NCBI RefSeq assembly: GCF_009873495.1
Contig: NZ_CP046703.1
Coordinates: forward strand, 1,178,001-1,242,000
DNA: 64,000 bases
Reading direction: 5' to 3'
From: Nostoc sp. ATCC 53789
GTDB lineage: Bacteria > Cyanobacteriota > Cyanobacteriia > Cyanobacteriales > Nostocaceae
Numbering within the stretch: the stretch's first letter is position 1; every line of letters begins with the position of its first letter. Below the pieces are notes generated by a model. That model worked only from the letters and a program-made list of their open reading frames with translations. It ran no database searches and was not told where the DNA came from. Shown here piece by piece: positions 9,604 to 17,311 of this stretch. A program made the position numbers and the translations under genes.

Positions 9604-10056
9604 GTGGCAGATGTTAGCGAAAACTTAGATATTATTTCAGCAACTATGAAACGTCGTGATTTTATTAATTGGGTAGGTTTGGGTTTAATAGTGAGTTCTC
9701 TACCTGTAGCGATCGCAGCTTGTTCTTCTCAAACATCTTCTGCAACTGGAGATTGGCAAACAGTAGGAACTTCCGCAGAATTAGATAAAACTGGTCAATT
9801 ACTGGCTAAAAACTCACCTGCTGGGCCTGTGTTGGTAGTCGGTACATCTAAAGCCGCAATCACAGCTGTCAACCCTACCTGTACTCACGCAGGTTGCACC
9901 GTAGCATGGAAAGCTGAGGCAAAAAAATTCACTTGTCCCTGTCATGGTTCAGAATTTGGGGTTGATGGTAAGGTGCTAAAAGGCCCAGCTACAGAAGCGC
10001 TTAAAACTTACGCCGCCAAAATTGAAGGTAATTCAGTTGTAGTCAAGCCAACTTAA
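9604..10056 (+). CDS. Rieske [2Fe-2S] lipoprotein
   Basis: A small Rieske-type iron-sulfur protein. Ligand boxes are CTHAGC and CPCHGS, with two Cys and two His, so the cluster should be intact. The more likely start is the ATG at 9646: it gives KRRDF, a hydrophobic stretch and a lipobox-like AIAAC, i.e. a Tat-like signal with a lipoprotein cleavage site. The GTG at 9604 gives 14 extra residues. Predicted to sit outside the plasma or thylakoid membrane as an electron carrier. It is too short to be the cytochrome b6f Rieske subunit. It is divergent from nirA and followed 17 bp later by the HEAT-repeat gene, so the two may be cotranscribed. A role in nitrate/nitrite electron supply is only a guess. 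Confidence 0.8.
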   Translation: MADVSENLDIISATMKRRDFINWVGLGLIVSSLPVAIAACSSQTSSATGDWQTVGTSAELDKTGQLLAKNSPAGPVLVVGTSKAAITAVNPTCTHAGCTVAWKAEAKKFTCPCHGSEFGVDGKVLKGPATEALKTYAAKIEGNSVVVKPT

Positions 10057-10073
10057 ACAATATAATTCAGGGT

Positions 10074-11372
10074 ATGGTGAGTAATATCAACCAGCTTTTG
10101 GTGCAAGCCCAGACAGCATATAATGCAGCTGATTGGTCATCACTGATTCAATATTTACAACAATTAATTTTAGGGTCAGATTCACAACATCCAGAGGTAG
10201 TTAAAAATCGAGAATATCTGCTGACATTAGCAATTTCAATGTTAGAGATGGGAGATTTTCAACAACGCTGGGAAATCACCAAAGTTTTGACTCACTTGGG
10301 CAATATTGCGATTCCACCACTCATTGACATCTTAGAAGATGAAGACGCAGAGGAAGAATTACGCTGGTATGCAGCGCGAACCTTGGGTGAATTTCAGCAG
10401 CCAGAAGCGATCGCACCCTTGGTTGAATTGTTGAAAATTGATGAGGATGAAGAACTCAAAGCGATCGCAGCCACAGCACTAGGTAAAATGGGTAATGTTG
10501 CGATTACTTCATTAACTGAACTTCTAGCAGATGAAGATACAAGACTTTTAGCAGTGCGATCGCTTTCCTGTATTCCCCAAACAGAAACCATCACACCGCT
10601 ATTGACTGTAGTACAAGATCCACAAGCCACAATCCGCACCGCTGCAATTGAAGCCCTCAGCAGTTTTCATGACGAACGTATACCACCAATCTTGTTAAAC
10701 GCTTTGGATGATATTGCTGCTACAGTTAGGCGTGCAGCAGTGCTTGGTTTAGGTTTTCGCCCCGACTTGCGCGAAGCATTAGATTTGGTGACGAGATTGC
10801 AACCCAAGCTTTACGACTTTAATCTTGATGTTTGTTGTGCAGCCGCAGTTTCCCTTTCTCGGATGGGTTGTAATGACGCTGCAAAACATTTATTTAATTT
10901 GTTGATTTCACCTCAAACACCAACAAAGCTGCAATTAGAAACCATCCGCGCTTTAAGTTGGGTGGGTACACCATCTAGTTTGGAATATTTGCAAACAGCA
11001 TTTAATCAAATCACTTCAGAGACACTTTGGCAAGAAATTGTCACTGTTTTGGGGCGAGTACAAAAGCCGCAAACTACACAAGCAGTAGAAATATTATTGC
11101 AAATACTGCGATCGCAGCATCCAGCTACAGAGATTGTCAACATCAAAAGTGCGATCGCTTTATCTTTAGGACAGTTAAGCGAAATACAAGCAATTGAACC
11201 ATTGATTTCACTGCTAGCTGATTCTAATGTATCGGTGAGACTACACGCGATCGCTGCACTCAAAAATCTGGATGGGGAAGTTGCACATCAAAAACTACAG
11301 CAATTAGCCAATAATGCTGCACTCACACTAGATTTGCAACAAGGAATAGCGATCGCTTTAGCTGAGTGGTAA
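10074..11372 (+). CDS. HEAT-repeat protein, candidate NirB (nitrite reductase expression/maturation)
   Basis: A 432-residue soluble protein built almost wholly of HEAT-like (PBS-lyase type) alpha-helical repeats from about residue 75 onward: IPPLIDILEDEDAEEELRWYAARTLG, then AIAPLVELLK, and so on. Family members serve as scaffolds or bilin lyases; no lyase-specific feature is obvious here. In Synechococcus elongatus and Anabaena a gene called nirB lies upstream of nirA near ntcB and is needed for full nitrite reductase activity. The position fits, so I propose this gene as its counterpart, without being able to align them. HIP1 octamers are frequent within it. Starts 17 bp after the Rieske gene. 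Confidence 0.7.
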   Translation: MVSNINQLLVQAQTAYNAADWSSLIQYLQQLILGSDSQHPEVVKNREYLLTLAISMLEMGDFQQRWEITKVLTHLGNIAIPPLIDILEDEDAEEELRWYAARTLGEFQQPEAIAPLVELLKIDEDEELKAIAATALGKMGNVAITSLTELLADEDTRLLAVRSLSCIPQTETITPLLTVVQDPQATIRTAAIEALSSFHDERIPPILLNALDDIAATVRRAAVLGLGFRPDLREALDLVTRLQPKLYDFNLDVCCAAAVSLSRMGCNDAAKHLFNLLISPQTPTKLQLETIRALSWVGTPSSLEYLQTAFNQITSETLWQEIVTVLGRVQKPQTTQAVEILLQILRSQHPATEIVNIKSAIALSLGQLSEIQAIEPLISLLADSNVSVRLHAIAALKNLDGEVAHQKLQQLANNAALTLDLQQGIAIALAEW

Positions 11373-11459
11373 TTTCGTCAAATTGGAGATCAGATTCCTC
11401 TACTATGAACAAGTGATTGTCCGGCTATGATCTAAAGCATATTGCCACTGACCAACTTT

Positions 11460-11624
11460 ATGAAAACCTTTACTGCAATAATTGAGCGAGATTCTGATAC
11501 TAATCTCTATGTTGGTTATGTGCCTGGATTTCCCGGAGCGCATTCTCAAGCAGAAACCTTAGATGAGTTACAGGAAAATCTACGCGAAGTGATTGAGATG
11601 CTTCTAGAAGATGAAGACGTGTAA
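11460..11624 (+). CDS. HicB-like protein (orphan antitoxin-type)
   Basis: About 54 residues from the ATG at 11460 (MKTFTAIIERDSDTNLY); an in-frame start at 11442 would add six residues. The sequence has the HicB N-terminal fold signature: a beta strand of the type IIERD...YVGYVPGFPG, followed by AETLDELQENLREVI. HicB proteins neutralise HicA mRNA interferases. No HicA-like small basic partner is seen on either side, and the DNA-binding C-terminal extension of longer HicB proteins is absent. It may be a stand-alone regulator or a relic. It lies between the HEAT gene and ntcB, 88 bp after the former. Confidence 0.75.
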   Translation: MKTFTAIIERDSDTNLYVGYVPGFPGAHSQAETLDELQENLREVIEMLLEDEDV

Positions 11625-11641
11625 ATTAGATAAAAAATACT

Positions 11642-11683
11642 GTAACAAACTATACTAAATTGCTGATAAAAAACCGTTAACTT
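11642..11683 (+). promoter_or_regulatory. NtcA-activated promoter of ntcB
   Basis: GTAACAAACTATAC (11642-11655) is a perfect GTA-N8-TAC box. Exactly 22 nt further is TAACTT (11678-11683), a TAN3T -10 box. The predicted transcript start is near 11690, about 30 nt before the ntcB ATG. The arrangement is identical to that at nirA. Confidence 0.87.
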
Positions 11684-11719
11684 AATGAAACTGATAAATG
11701 TAATTCAGGCTACATAAAA

Positions 11720-12667
11720 ATGCGCCTAGAGCAGTTGCAAGCCTTTCTAGCGATCGCACAAACCGGCAGCTTTCAACAAGCAGCGCGAACATCTGGTGTT
11801 ACCCAATCGACGATTAGCCGCCAAATCCAGGCATTAGAAGCAGATTTGGGTGTAGAACTTTTTCATAGAACTACTCACGCCAAATTAACGCTGGGAGGTG
11901 AATGTTTACTACCACGTGTCCGTAAAATTTGCCAAGAATGGGAGACAGCTACACAAGAATTAGCTGATTTAATCGCTGGAAAGCAACCAGAACTTTGCAT
12001 TGCCGTGATTCACTCATTATGTGGATCTTACTTACCACCAGTGTTGCAAAAATTTTGTCATGCATATCCAGATGTGCAATTGCGGGTGACTTCATTAGGA
12101 AGCGATCGCGCCCTGAAAGTCCTCAAGGATGGATTGGTAGATTTAGCAATTGTGATGAATAATCGCTTTTTAACCACTGCTAGAGAAATGGTGGTAGAAG
12201 TACTTTATGATGAACCGATAGAAGTTCTCACCGCAGCTAATCATCCCCTGGCACAATATGAATGTGTCCCTTGGTCGGAGCTAATTCTTTATCCCCAAGT
12301 GGTTTTTAAAGATGGTTATGGGATGCAGCGCTTAATACAAGATAGATTTGAGCGAATGGAAGCTACACTCCAGGCGGCTTTAGAGGTAAATACCCTAGAT
12401 GCCTTTCGGGGAGTGGTGCGCCAGGGAGAATTAATCGCTTTGCTACCTCAATCAGCATTACTGGAAGCACGTCTTGACCCTACTTTAGCGGTTCGTTCCT
12501 TAGAGAACAATAATATTAGTGGTTTAACAGATGGTTCAAGTTTGACTCGGCGGGTAGTTATGGTGACAACTCAAGACCGACTACAAATTCCCCCCATTAA
12601 GTACTTTTGGCAACTCGTGCGGGAAAATATCCCATTACAAATTGACCAGCAGCGATCGGCTTCTTGA
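11720..12667 (+). CDS. ntcB: LysR-type nitrate assimilation activator NtcB
   Basis: A 315-residue LysR regulator. The N-terminal winged HTH (residues ~1-60; LAIAQTGSFQQAARTSGVTQ, STISRQIQALE) is followed by a periplasmic-binding-protein-like effector domain (~90-300). In cyanobacteria NtcB, together with NtcA, is needed for full transcription of the nirA operon and mediates the nitrite response. The sequence (MRLEQLQAFLAIAQTGSFQQ, FHRTTHAKLTLGGE) and the position next to cnaT and near nirA match NtcB of Anabaena. The gene has its own NtcA-type promoter. An 85-bp repeat-rich spacer separates it from cnaT. Confidence 0.93.
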   Translation: MRLEQLQAFLAIAQTGSFQQAARTSGVTQSTISRQIQALEADLGVELFHRTTHAKLTLGGECLLPRVRKICQEWETATQELADLIAGKQPELCIAVIHSLCGSYLPPVLQKFCHAYPDVQLRVTSLGSDRALKVLKDGLVDLAIVMNNRFLTTAREMVVEVLYDEPIEVLTAANHPLAQYECVPWSELILYPQVVFKDGYGMQRLIQDRFERMEATLQAALEVNTLDAFRGVVRQGELIALLPQSALLEARLDPTLAVRSLENNNISGLTDGSSLTRRVVMVTTQDRLQIPPIKYFWQLVRENIPLQIDQQRSAS

Positions 12668-12752
12668 GTGTCATTAGTTATTAGTCATTGGTCATTAGTC
12701 ATTTTCAGAAAGGACAATGGACAAATGACAGTAGACAAAGGACAAAGGACAA
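12665..12752. repeat. Repeat-rich ntcB-cnaT spacer
   Basis: Contains reiterated TCATTAG/TCATTGG words followed by reiterated GGACAAATGAC/GGACAAAGG words. The two halves are roughly complementary (ATTGGTCATTAGTCATT against ATGGACAAATGAC) and could fold into an imperfect hairpin. The cnaT start codon lies in the last repeat. Confidence 0.6.
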
Positions 12753-13829
12753 ATGAGCAATGTATTTAGGGAATTACTGAAAAAAGTAGGTAGCGGAAAC
12801 CACACAGGCGAAAACTTAACTCGCGCCGAAGCAGCCAGCGCCACTAAAATGATGCTGCTGGGTGAAGCTACACCAGCCCAAATCGGAGCGTTTTTGATTG
12901 CTCATCGAATCAAGCGTCCTACGGGGGAAGAGTTAGCGGGAATGTTGGATGCTTATGATGAATTGGGGCCAAAGCTGCAACCATTCGACTCTGAACGACC
13001 AGCGATCGCTCTTGGCATCCCTTATGATGGCAGAACCCGCACAGCACCAATTAGCCCGGTAACAGCTTTAATACTCGCCGCAGTTGGACAACCAGTGATC
13101 ATGCACGGAGGCGATCGCCTGCCAACAAAGTACGGCTTACCCCTAATAGATATTTGGCAAGGTTTAGGAGTCGATTGGACTAACCTACCACTGGCAAAAA
13201 CCCAGCAAGTTTTTGAGCAAACGGGAATTGGCTTTATTTATTTACCACAGCATTTTCCCTTAACTACAAGTATTTGGGAATACCGCGACCAACTTGGCAA
13301 ACGTCCGCCCTTGGCGACAATGGAGCTAATTTGGTGTCCTTATGCTGGTGACGCTCATGTCATTGCTGGATTTGTGCATCCGCCGACAGAAGGGATGTTT
13401 AAGATAGCTTTGGGGCTGCGGGGCGTAACGAAATTTACATTAGTAAAAGGACTGGAAGGTAGTTGCGACTTACCGCGCGATCGCACTGCAATTATTAGCT
13501 TATCTCCATCCATAGCATCCCAAGAGGTAGAAAGATTGCACCTCGTACCGCGTGATTACGGCTTTACTACCAAGAACGTACCCCTTGGAACTACTGAAGA
13601 ATTGGTGGCGGATATGCAGGAGGTTTCGGACGGTAAACCAGGCGAACTAATGCAAACAGCCTTGTGGAATGGTGGATTTTACTTATGGCGGAGTGGTATT
13701 TGTTCAGATATGCCAGAGGGTTTAGCTAAAGCAGAAGAGTTATTAACCAATGGTGCAGTAGCAGCTAAACTTCAAGAACTCAGCCAGATAATAAACTCAC
13801 TGTCATCTGAAGTATTTCAGCCAGTGTAA
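12753..13829 (+). CDS. cnaT: CnaT, anthranilate phosphoribosyltransferase-like protein required for nir expression
   Basis: A 358-residue protein of the glycosyltransferase family 3 (TrpD-like) fold. The N-terminal helical domain (ENLTRAEAASATKMMLLGEA, QIGAFLIAHRIKRPTGEELAG) and the alpha/beta domain are clear. The TrpD phosphate-binding GTGG motif is replaced by GIPYDGRTRT, so it is unlikely to be the tryptophan enzyme. In Anabaena PCC 7120 the gene immediately after ntcB, cnaT (all0601), has this homology and is required for expression of the nir operon. Gene order here is the same, and cotranscription with ntcB is likely. The reaction catalysed, if any, is not known to me. Confidence 0.85.
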   Translation: MSNVFRELLKKVGSGNHTGENLTRAEAASATKMMLLGEATPAQIGAFLIAHRIKRPTGEELAGMLDAYDELGPKLQPFDSERPAIALGIPYDGRTRTAPISPVTALILAAVGQPVIMHGGDRLPTKYGLPLIDIWQGLGVDWTNLPLAKTQQVFEQTGIGFIYLPQHFPLTTSIWEYRDQLGKRPPLATMELIWCPYAGDAHVIAGFVHPPTEGMFKIALGLRGVTKFTLVKGLEGSCDLPRDRTAIISLSPSIASQEVERLHLVPRDYGFTTKNVPLGTTEELVADMQEVSDGKPGELMQTALWNGGFYLWRSGICSDMPEGLAKAEELLTNGAVAAKLQELSQIINSLSSEVFQPV

Positions 13830-13861
13830 ATAGTTCATTTAAAAACATGGCTTTCACCACT

Positions 13862-15292
13862 TTAGGGTGTCAGGGACTTCTCCAAAATAGACTTTTGTTG
13901 CAACCAATCCTGACCTACTTGAATACTGACATCTGAACCAAGGTTGCCAGTACTTTCCACACGCACTTCACCAAACCCCAAAGTGTCACGAATTGATTCG
14001 GCGCTGTCACCATCTCCTTGCTGGGCGACGATGTGAGTTACCTCTAGAGGTTCACCCCATGCTTTAGCTATATAAATGTTGCGATATCCAGATTTTTCCA
14101 AGGCTCTAATTAATGGTTGGAGATTAGAGCGATCGCCACCTGTACTATCTTGAATTGCTACACGTAAAGAACGTGGATCGGTTGCCTGCTGTTCCTGCTC
14201 TGATTCCAAGCCAAAATGTTGAGCCATCAGTTTAGCAATACCATTTTTACTGGGCAACCAATAGCTAGCATCAAACTCATTTTTTTCGCTAAAGCGACCT
14301 GGCAGCATTAACATTTGCATATTAGAGCGATTTGTCCGCACGCCAAAACCCATTAGCGCCACTAACTCTTCAACCGTCAAATTAGTATCGATGTGGTCTT
14401 TAACTACATCCAAAACTTTAGGTAATTGAGCAACAGTAGCTGGGTTGAGTGTTTGATCCATCAAAGCCCGCATGACCATTTGCTGGCGTTGAATCCGACC
14501 AATATCACCAAGTTCATCATGGCGAAACCGCAGCAATTGCAGTGTCTGTTCACCATTGAGATGCTGCTTACCCGCCTTCAAATTGATATACAAATGCTGA
14601 GAATCATCTTGGTACTTCATATCTTTGGGGACGTAGACTGTTACGCCTCCCAAAGCATCAATCAGCTTGGCAACTCCCAGAACGTTAATTCGCACATAGC
14701 GATCAATTCCCGCCCCACCTAAGAGATTACTGACGGTTCTAGCAGTTAAAGCTGGCCCACCTTCAACATTAGCAGCATTAATTTTTTTAACTCCATACCC
14801 CTCTATTTCTGTGCGGGTATCTCTGGGAATAGAGAGCATAATTATTTTTTTCGTCTCTGGATCAAATTTGACCAAGAGCATCACATCAGAAAGACCATCA
14901 AAGGAGTTTACCTGGGGCAGGTATTTGAGGTTTTTGGTGTCTTCAGGGGGGTTTTGGACATCTGGAGGGAGTACACTCATCCCCATAACTAAGAGATTAA
15001 CTGGGCGAGTTAATTCTGAAAATCGCATTACACCTCCAGAAATGCGATCGCCATCAAAGGCTGCCTCCTCCTGTGGACTTAGCTGGGCTTGTTGCAAAGG
15101 TGTACTGGTTAAAGACACCGCCAAAAGTGCCCCTGCTGTTGCTGACACCATTGCAATCCCACTCATCCCTACCCAAAACCACAGCCAACGTCCAGATTTC
15201 GAGTTCTGAGAAATTTTTTTATTGGACTTTGAGGCTTTTCCCGACTGGTTTTCTTCCGCCGAACTTCTTTGAATGGTCACAGACTTCCTCAC
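13862..15292 (-). CDS. LytR-CpsA-Psr (LCP) family protein with LytR_C domain
   Basis: A 476-residue membrane-anchored enzyme of the LCP family, which transfers lipid-linked glycopolymers to peptidoglycan. There is a basic cytoplasmic N-terminus, one transmembrane helix at about 38-62 (FWVGMSGIAMVSATAGALLA), and the LCP catalytic domain at ~130-290 with conserved IPRDTRTEI, KINAAN and QLLRFRHDELGDIGRIQRQQ. A LytR_C domain follows at ~380-465 (RVAIQDSTGG, VRVESTGNLGSD). The acidic and arginine residues that bind the polyprenyl-pyrophosphate head group are present. It converges on cnaT with a 32-bp gap. Likely role: attachment of cell-wall or sheath polysaccharide. Confidence 0.92.
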   Translation of the reverse strand: MRKSVTIQRSSAEENQSGKASKSNKKISQNSKSGRWLWFWVGMSGIAMVSATAGALLAVSLTSTPLQQAQLSPQEEAAFDGDRISGGVMRFSELTRPVNLLVMGMSVLPPDVQNPPEDTKNLKYLPQVNSFDGLSDVMLLVKFDPETKKIIMLSIPRDTRTEIEGYGVKKINAANVEGGPALTARTVSNLLGGAGIDRYVRINVLGVAKLIDALGGVTVYVPKDMKYQDDSQHLYINLKAGKQHLNGEQTLQLLRFRHDELGDIGRIQRQQMVMRALMDQTLNPATVAQLPKVLDVVKDHIDTNLTVEELVALMGFGVRTNRSNMQMLMLPGRFSEKNEFDASYWLPSKNGIAKLMAQHFGLESEQEQQATDPRSLRVAIQDSTGGDRSNLQPLIRALEKSGYRNIYIAKAWGEPLEVTHIVAQQGDGDSAESIRDTLGFGEVRVESTGNLGSDVSIQVGQDWLQQKSILEKSLTP

Positions 15293-15566
15293 ACTTACTC
15301 AATAATCAAATTTGGTAAATTTGCAGACTAAAAATATCCAAACAAATCAACCCATAATAGCTAACTCTTAATTATCAGTGCTAACTTTTTTAATGTAGTG
15401 TCAACCACAACACTTATAGCAGCATTTTTTCTGCTTTTGGGTCAACCTAGAGATGTTTTACTGAAGTATGGCAATAATAAACTGGATTTGACTAGATATA
15501 TAGAGAAATCAAGCATAATTTTTTAGGAAATAGGTAAAACTACTGAATAATTCTCATCCTAAAAAA

Positions 15567-16010
15567 TTAAGATAAGTACTTACTAAACACTCGTTCTGCT
15601 AAAGTACTAAAGCCTGGTAAACGTCCAGATTTGCCCTGCATTAAGCGCAACATCAACCAGACACTCACTATAAAATAACCCGACGTGAGAAAACTATTCA
15701 GGATAAATAGACGTAGCGAAAAAAAATCTGAAGTTGTGGCTCCGGTACTTAATAATAAATATCCCAACAGCCAAGTAAGTGCCAAAGTGATAGACAGACG
15801 GCTAACAGCAAGTTGTTCCCGGCTGGCCTGTCCCCCATAGAGAGTCCACAAAGATGGAAAAAAGCCGATAATCGGAATCAAATATAAAAGCAACTGGGTT
15901 TTTGGGATTGGGGATTGGGCATTATTATTTTCCACCTGCTCCCCTGCTCCCCTGCTCCCCTGCTCCCCTGCTTTCCACTCCCTGCCCTCTTTTGATTCAA
16001 AATTCTCCAT
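15567..16010 (-). CDS. Small membrane protein of unknown function with captured tandem repeat
   Basis: An open frame runs from 16109. I prefer the ATG at 16010 (MENFESKEGREW, 147 aa), since the longer form would leave only 10 bp to the divergent AI-2E gene. Three to four hydrophobic segments follow a low-complexity part (LLLYLIPIIGFFPSLWTL, LSITLALTWLLGYLLL, FILNSFLTSGYFIVSVWLML). The low-complexity part is encoded by the 8-bp repeat at 15935-15972 plus a CCCAATCCC run, both typical of intergenic DNA. So either the true start lies downstream of the repeat, or a repeat has been inserted into the gene. Family not recognised. Confidence 0.6.
   Translation of the reverse strand: MENFESKEGREWKAGEQGSRGAGEQVENNNAQSPIPKTQLLLYLIPIIGFFPSLWTLYGGQASREQLAVSRLSITLALTWLLGYLLLSTGATTSDFFSLRLFILNSFLTSGYFIVSVWLMLRLMQGKSGRLPGFSTLAERVFSKYLS
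15935..15972. repeat. 8-bp tandem repeat (CCCCTGCT, nearly five copies) inside a coding frame
   Basis: Units at 15941-48, 15949-56, 15957-64 and 15965-72, with a partial unit before. It is the complement of the AGCAGGGG repeat at 40101-40148. Three units equal 24 bp, so the array reads through in frame as a Gly/Glu/Gln/Arg-rich segment on the minus strand. Confidence 0.9.
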
Positions 16011-16119
16011 TGGGGTTAGTATAACTCCTAAACTAGAAGGATGAATAAGACTCATATAGTTAGAGATAATAAGCTGTAAAGAAAGATTTAACTTAGTTCT
16101 ATCCCGCAATTAGCTCAAA

Positions 16120-17286
16120 ATGCAGACACGCAAGCTACTCGACTGGTGGCAAACATTCACACCAATAGCGCGAATCGGGGCGATCGCGTTATTCGTTCCA
16201 CTGCTAGTTCTAAATGGTTGGGCACTTTCGGTATTTTTCAATTATTTCCATTCTCTCATAGTCATTTTAGTCGGAGCCTCAGTCTTAGCATTTCTGCTCA
16301 ACTACCCCGTGAGTTGGATGGAACATCATGGTGCTAAACGAGAGCAAGTTGCTATCTTAGTGTTTCTCTTGGCTTTATCGATTTTATTGGCGTTGGGTGT
16401 GACGCTTGTTCCGTTAGCCCTTACCCAAGCTCAACAACTGGTGGCTCGGTTGCCAGAGTTGATCGACTCTGGACGCTCTCAGCTAATGATATTAAACGAA
16501 AAAGCGGAGACTTTTGGCTTACCGATTAATCTCGATGCTCTGGTAGTACAAATCAACGATCGCGTCAAAGGACAATTACAAGCGATCGCTGGGCAAGTTT
16601 TAAATCTGGCGGTAGTTACAGTCACTAGTCTGCTAGATATCCTCTTGACGATGGTTTTGACTTTCTACCTTTTACAGCATGGGAGTGAACTCTGGGAAAG
16701 TTTAGTAGAATGGCTACCCTCTAAATTTCGCGCTCCTTTCTCTCAAACAGTCCGCCTAAGCTTTCAAAATTTCTTCATCACCCAGTTGATTTTATCTACC
16801 TGTATGGCCTCAGCCCTCATTCCTACCTTTTTGTGGCTGAAAGTACCATTTGGACTGCTATTTGGGCTAACTATTGGTCTAATGGCTCTCGTCCCCTTTG
16901 GTGGTTCTGTGGGCATTGCTCTGACTACACTATTGGTAGCACTGCAAGATTTCTCAATGGGTGTGAGAGTTTTGATAGCAGCAGTAATCGTACAGCAAAT
17001 TCTCGAAAACTTAATTGCCCCCCGAATTTTAGGCAGTTTTACGGGTTTAAATCCAGTTTGGATTTTAATTTCAGTTTTAACAGGGGCAAGAATTGGCGGA
17101 CTGTTGGGTGTAATTGTGGCAGTACCCACCGCTGTTGTCATTAAAACCGCTTTAAGTGCCTTGCGTCTTGGTGGCGAGGCAAACGATAGCGGCACGGGGG
17201 AGGTAACTGCACCCGTTGCAGCAAACGAGTCCTCGAAAGCAACCGCTAACAACACTCTGAGTATTTCTGAAGCGACATTACCTTAA
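16120..17286 (+). CDS. AI-2E family (PerM/UPF0118) membrane protein
   Basis: A 388-residue protein with about eight hydrophobic segments in the 3 + long loop + 5 pattern of the AI-2E exporter family. It begins with paired helices (IALFVPLLVLNGWALSVFF, LIVILVGASVLAFLLNYP). The extramembrane region lies at ~105-160, and the C-terminal helices carry the family signature PFGGSVG and LIAPRILGSFTGLNPVWIL. Members include TqsA and Na+/H+ antiporter-like proteins, and the substrate here is not predictable. The last ~30 residues are a polar Ser/Thr/Ala tail. A stem-loop follows directly after the stop. Confidence 0.88.
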   Translation: MQTRKLLDWWQTFTPIARIGAIALFVPLLVLNGWALSVFFNYFHSLIVILVGASVLAFLLNYPVSWMEHHGAKREQVAILVFLLALSILLALGVTLVPLALTQAQQLVARLPELIDSGRSQLMILNEKAETFGLPINLDALVVQINDRVKGQLQAIAGQVLNLAVVTVTSLLDILLTMVLTFYLLQHGSELWESLVEWLPSKFRAPFSQTVRLSFQNFFITQLILSTCMASALIPTFLWLKVPFGLLFGLTIGLMALVPFGGSVGIALTTLLVALQDFSMGVRVLIAAVIVQQILENLIAPRILGSFTGLNPVWILISVLTGARIGGLLGVIVAVPTAVVIKTALSALRLGGEANDSGTGEVTAPVAANESSKATANNTLSISEATLP

Positions 17287-17311
17287 GGAGGCAGGAGGTT
17301 TTCTGCCTCCT
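17286..17311. terminator. Bidirectional stem-loop between convergent AI-2E and serpin genes
   Basis: AGGAGGCAG (17286-17294) pairs perfectly with CTGCCTCCT (17303-17311) around an 8-nt loop with TTTT. It lies between the two stop codons and probably ends transcription from both sides, although no long U-run follows. Confidence 0.6.

Noticed and set aside
11373..11719. Searched for a hicA toxin gene around the HicB-like gene
   Set aside because: No small basic frame with the HicA fold on either side.
12753..13829. Assignment as trpD (anthranilate phosphoribosyltransferase)
   Set aside because: The GTGG phosphate-binding motif is missing, and the position directly after ntcB matches cnaT.
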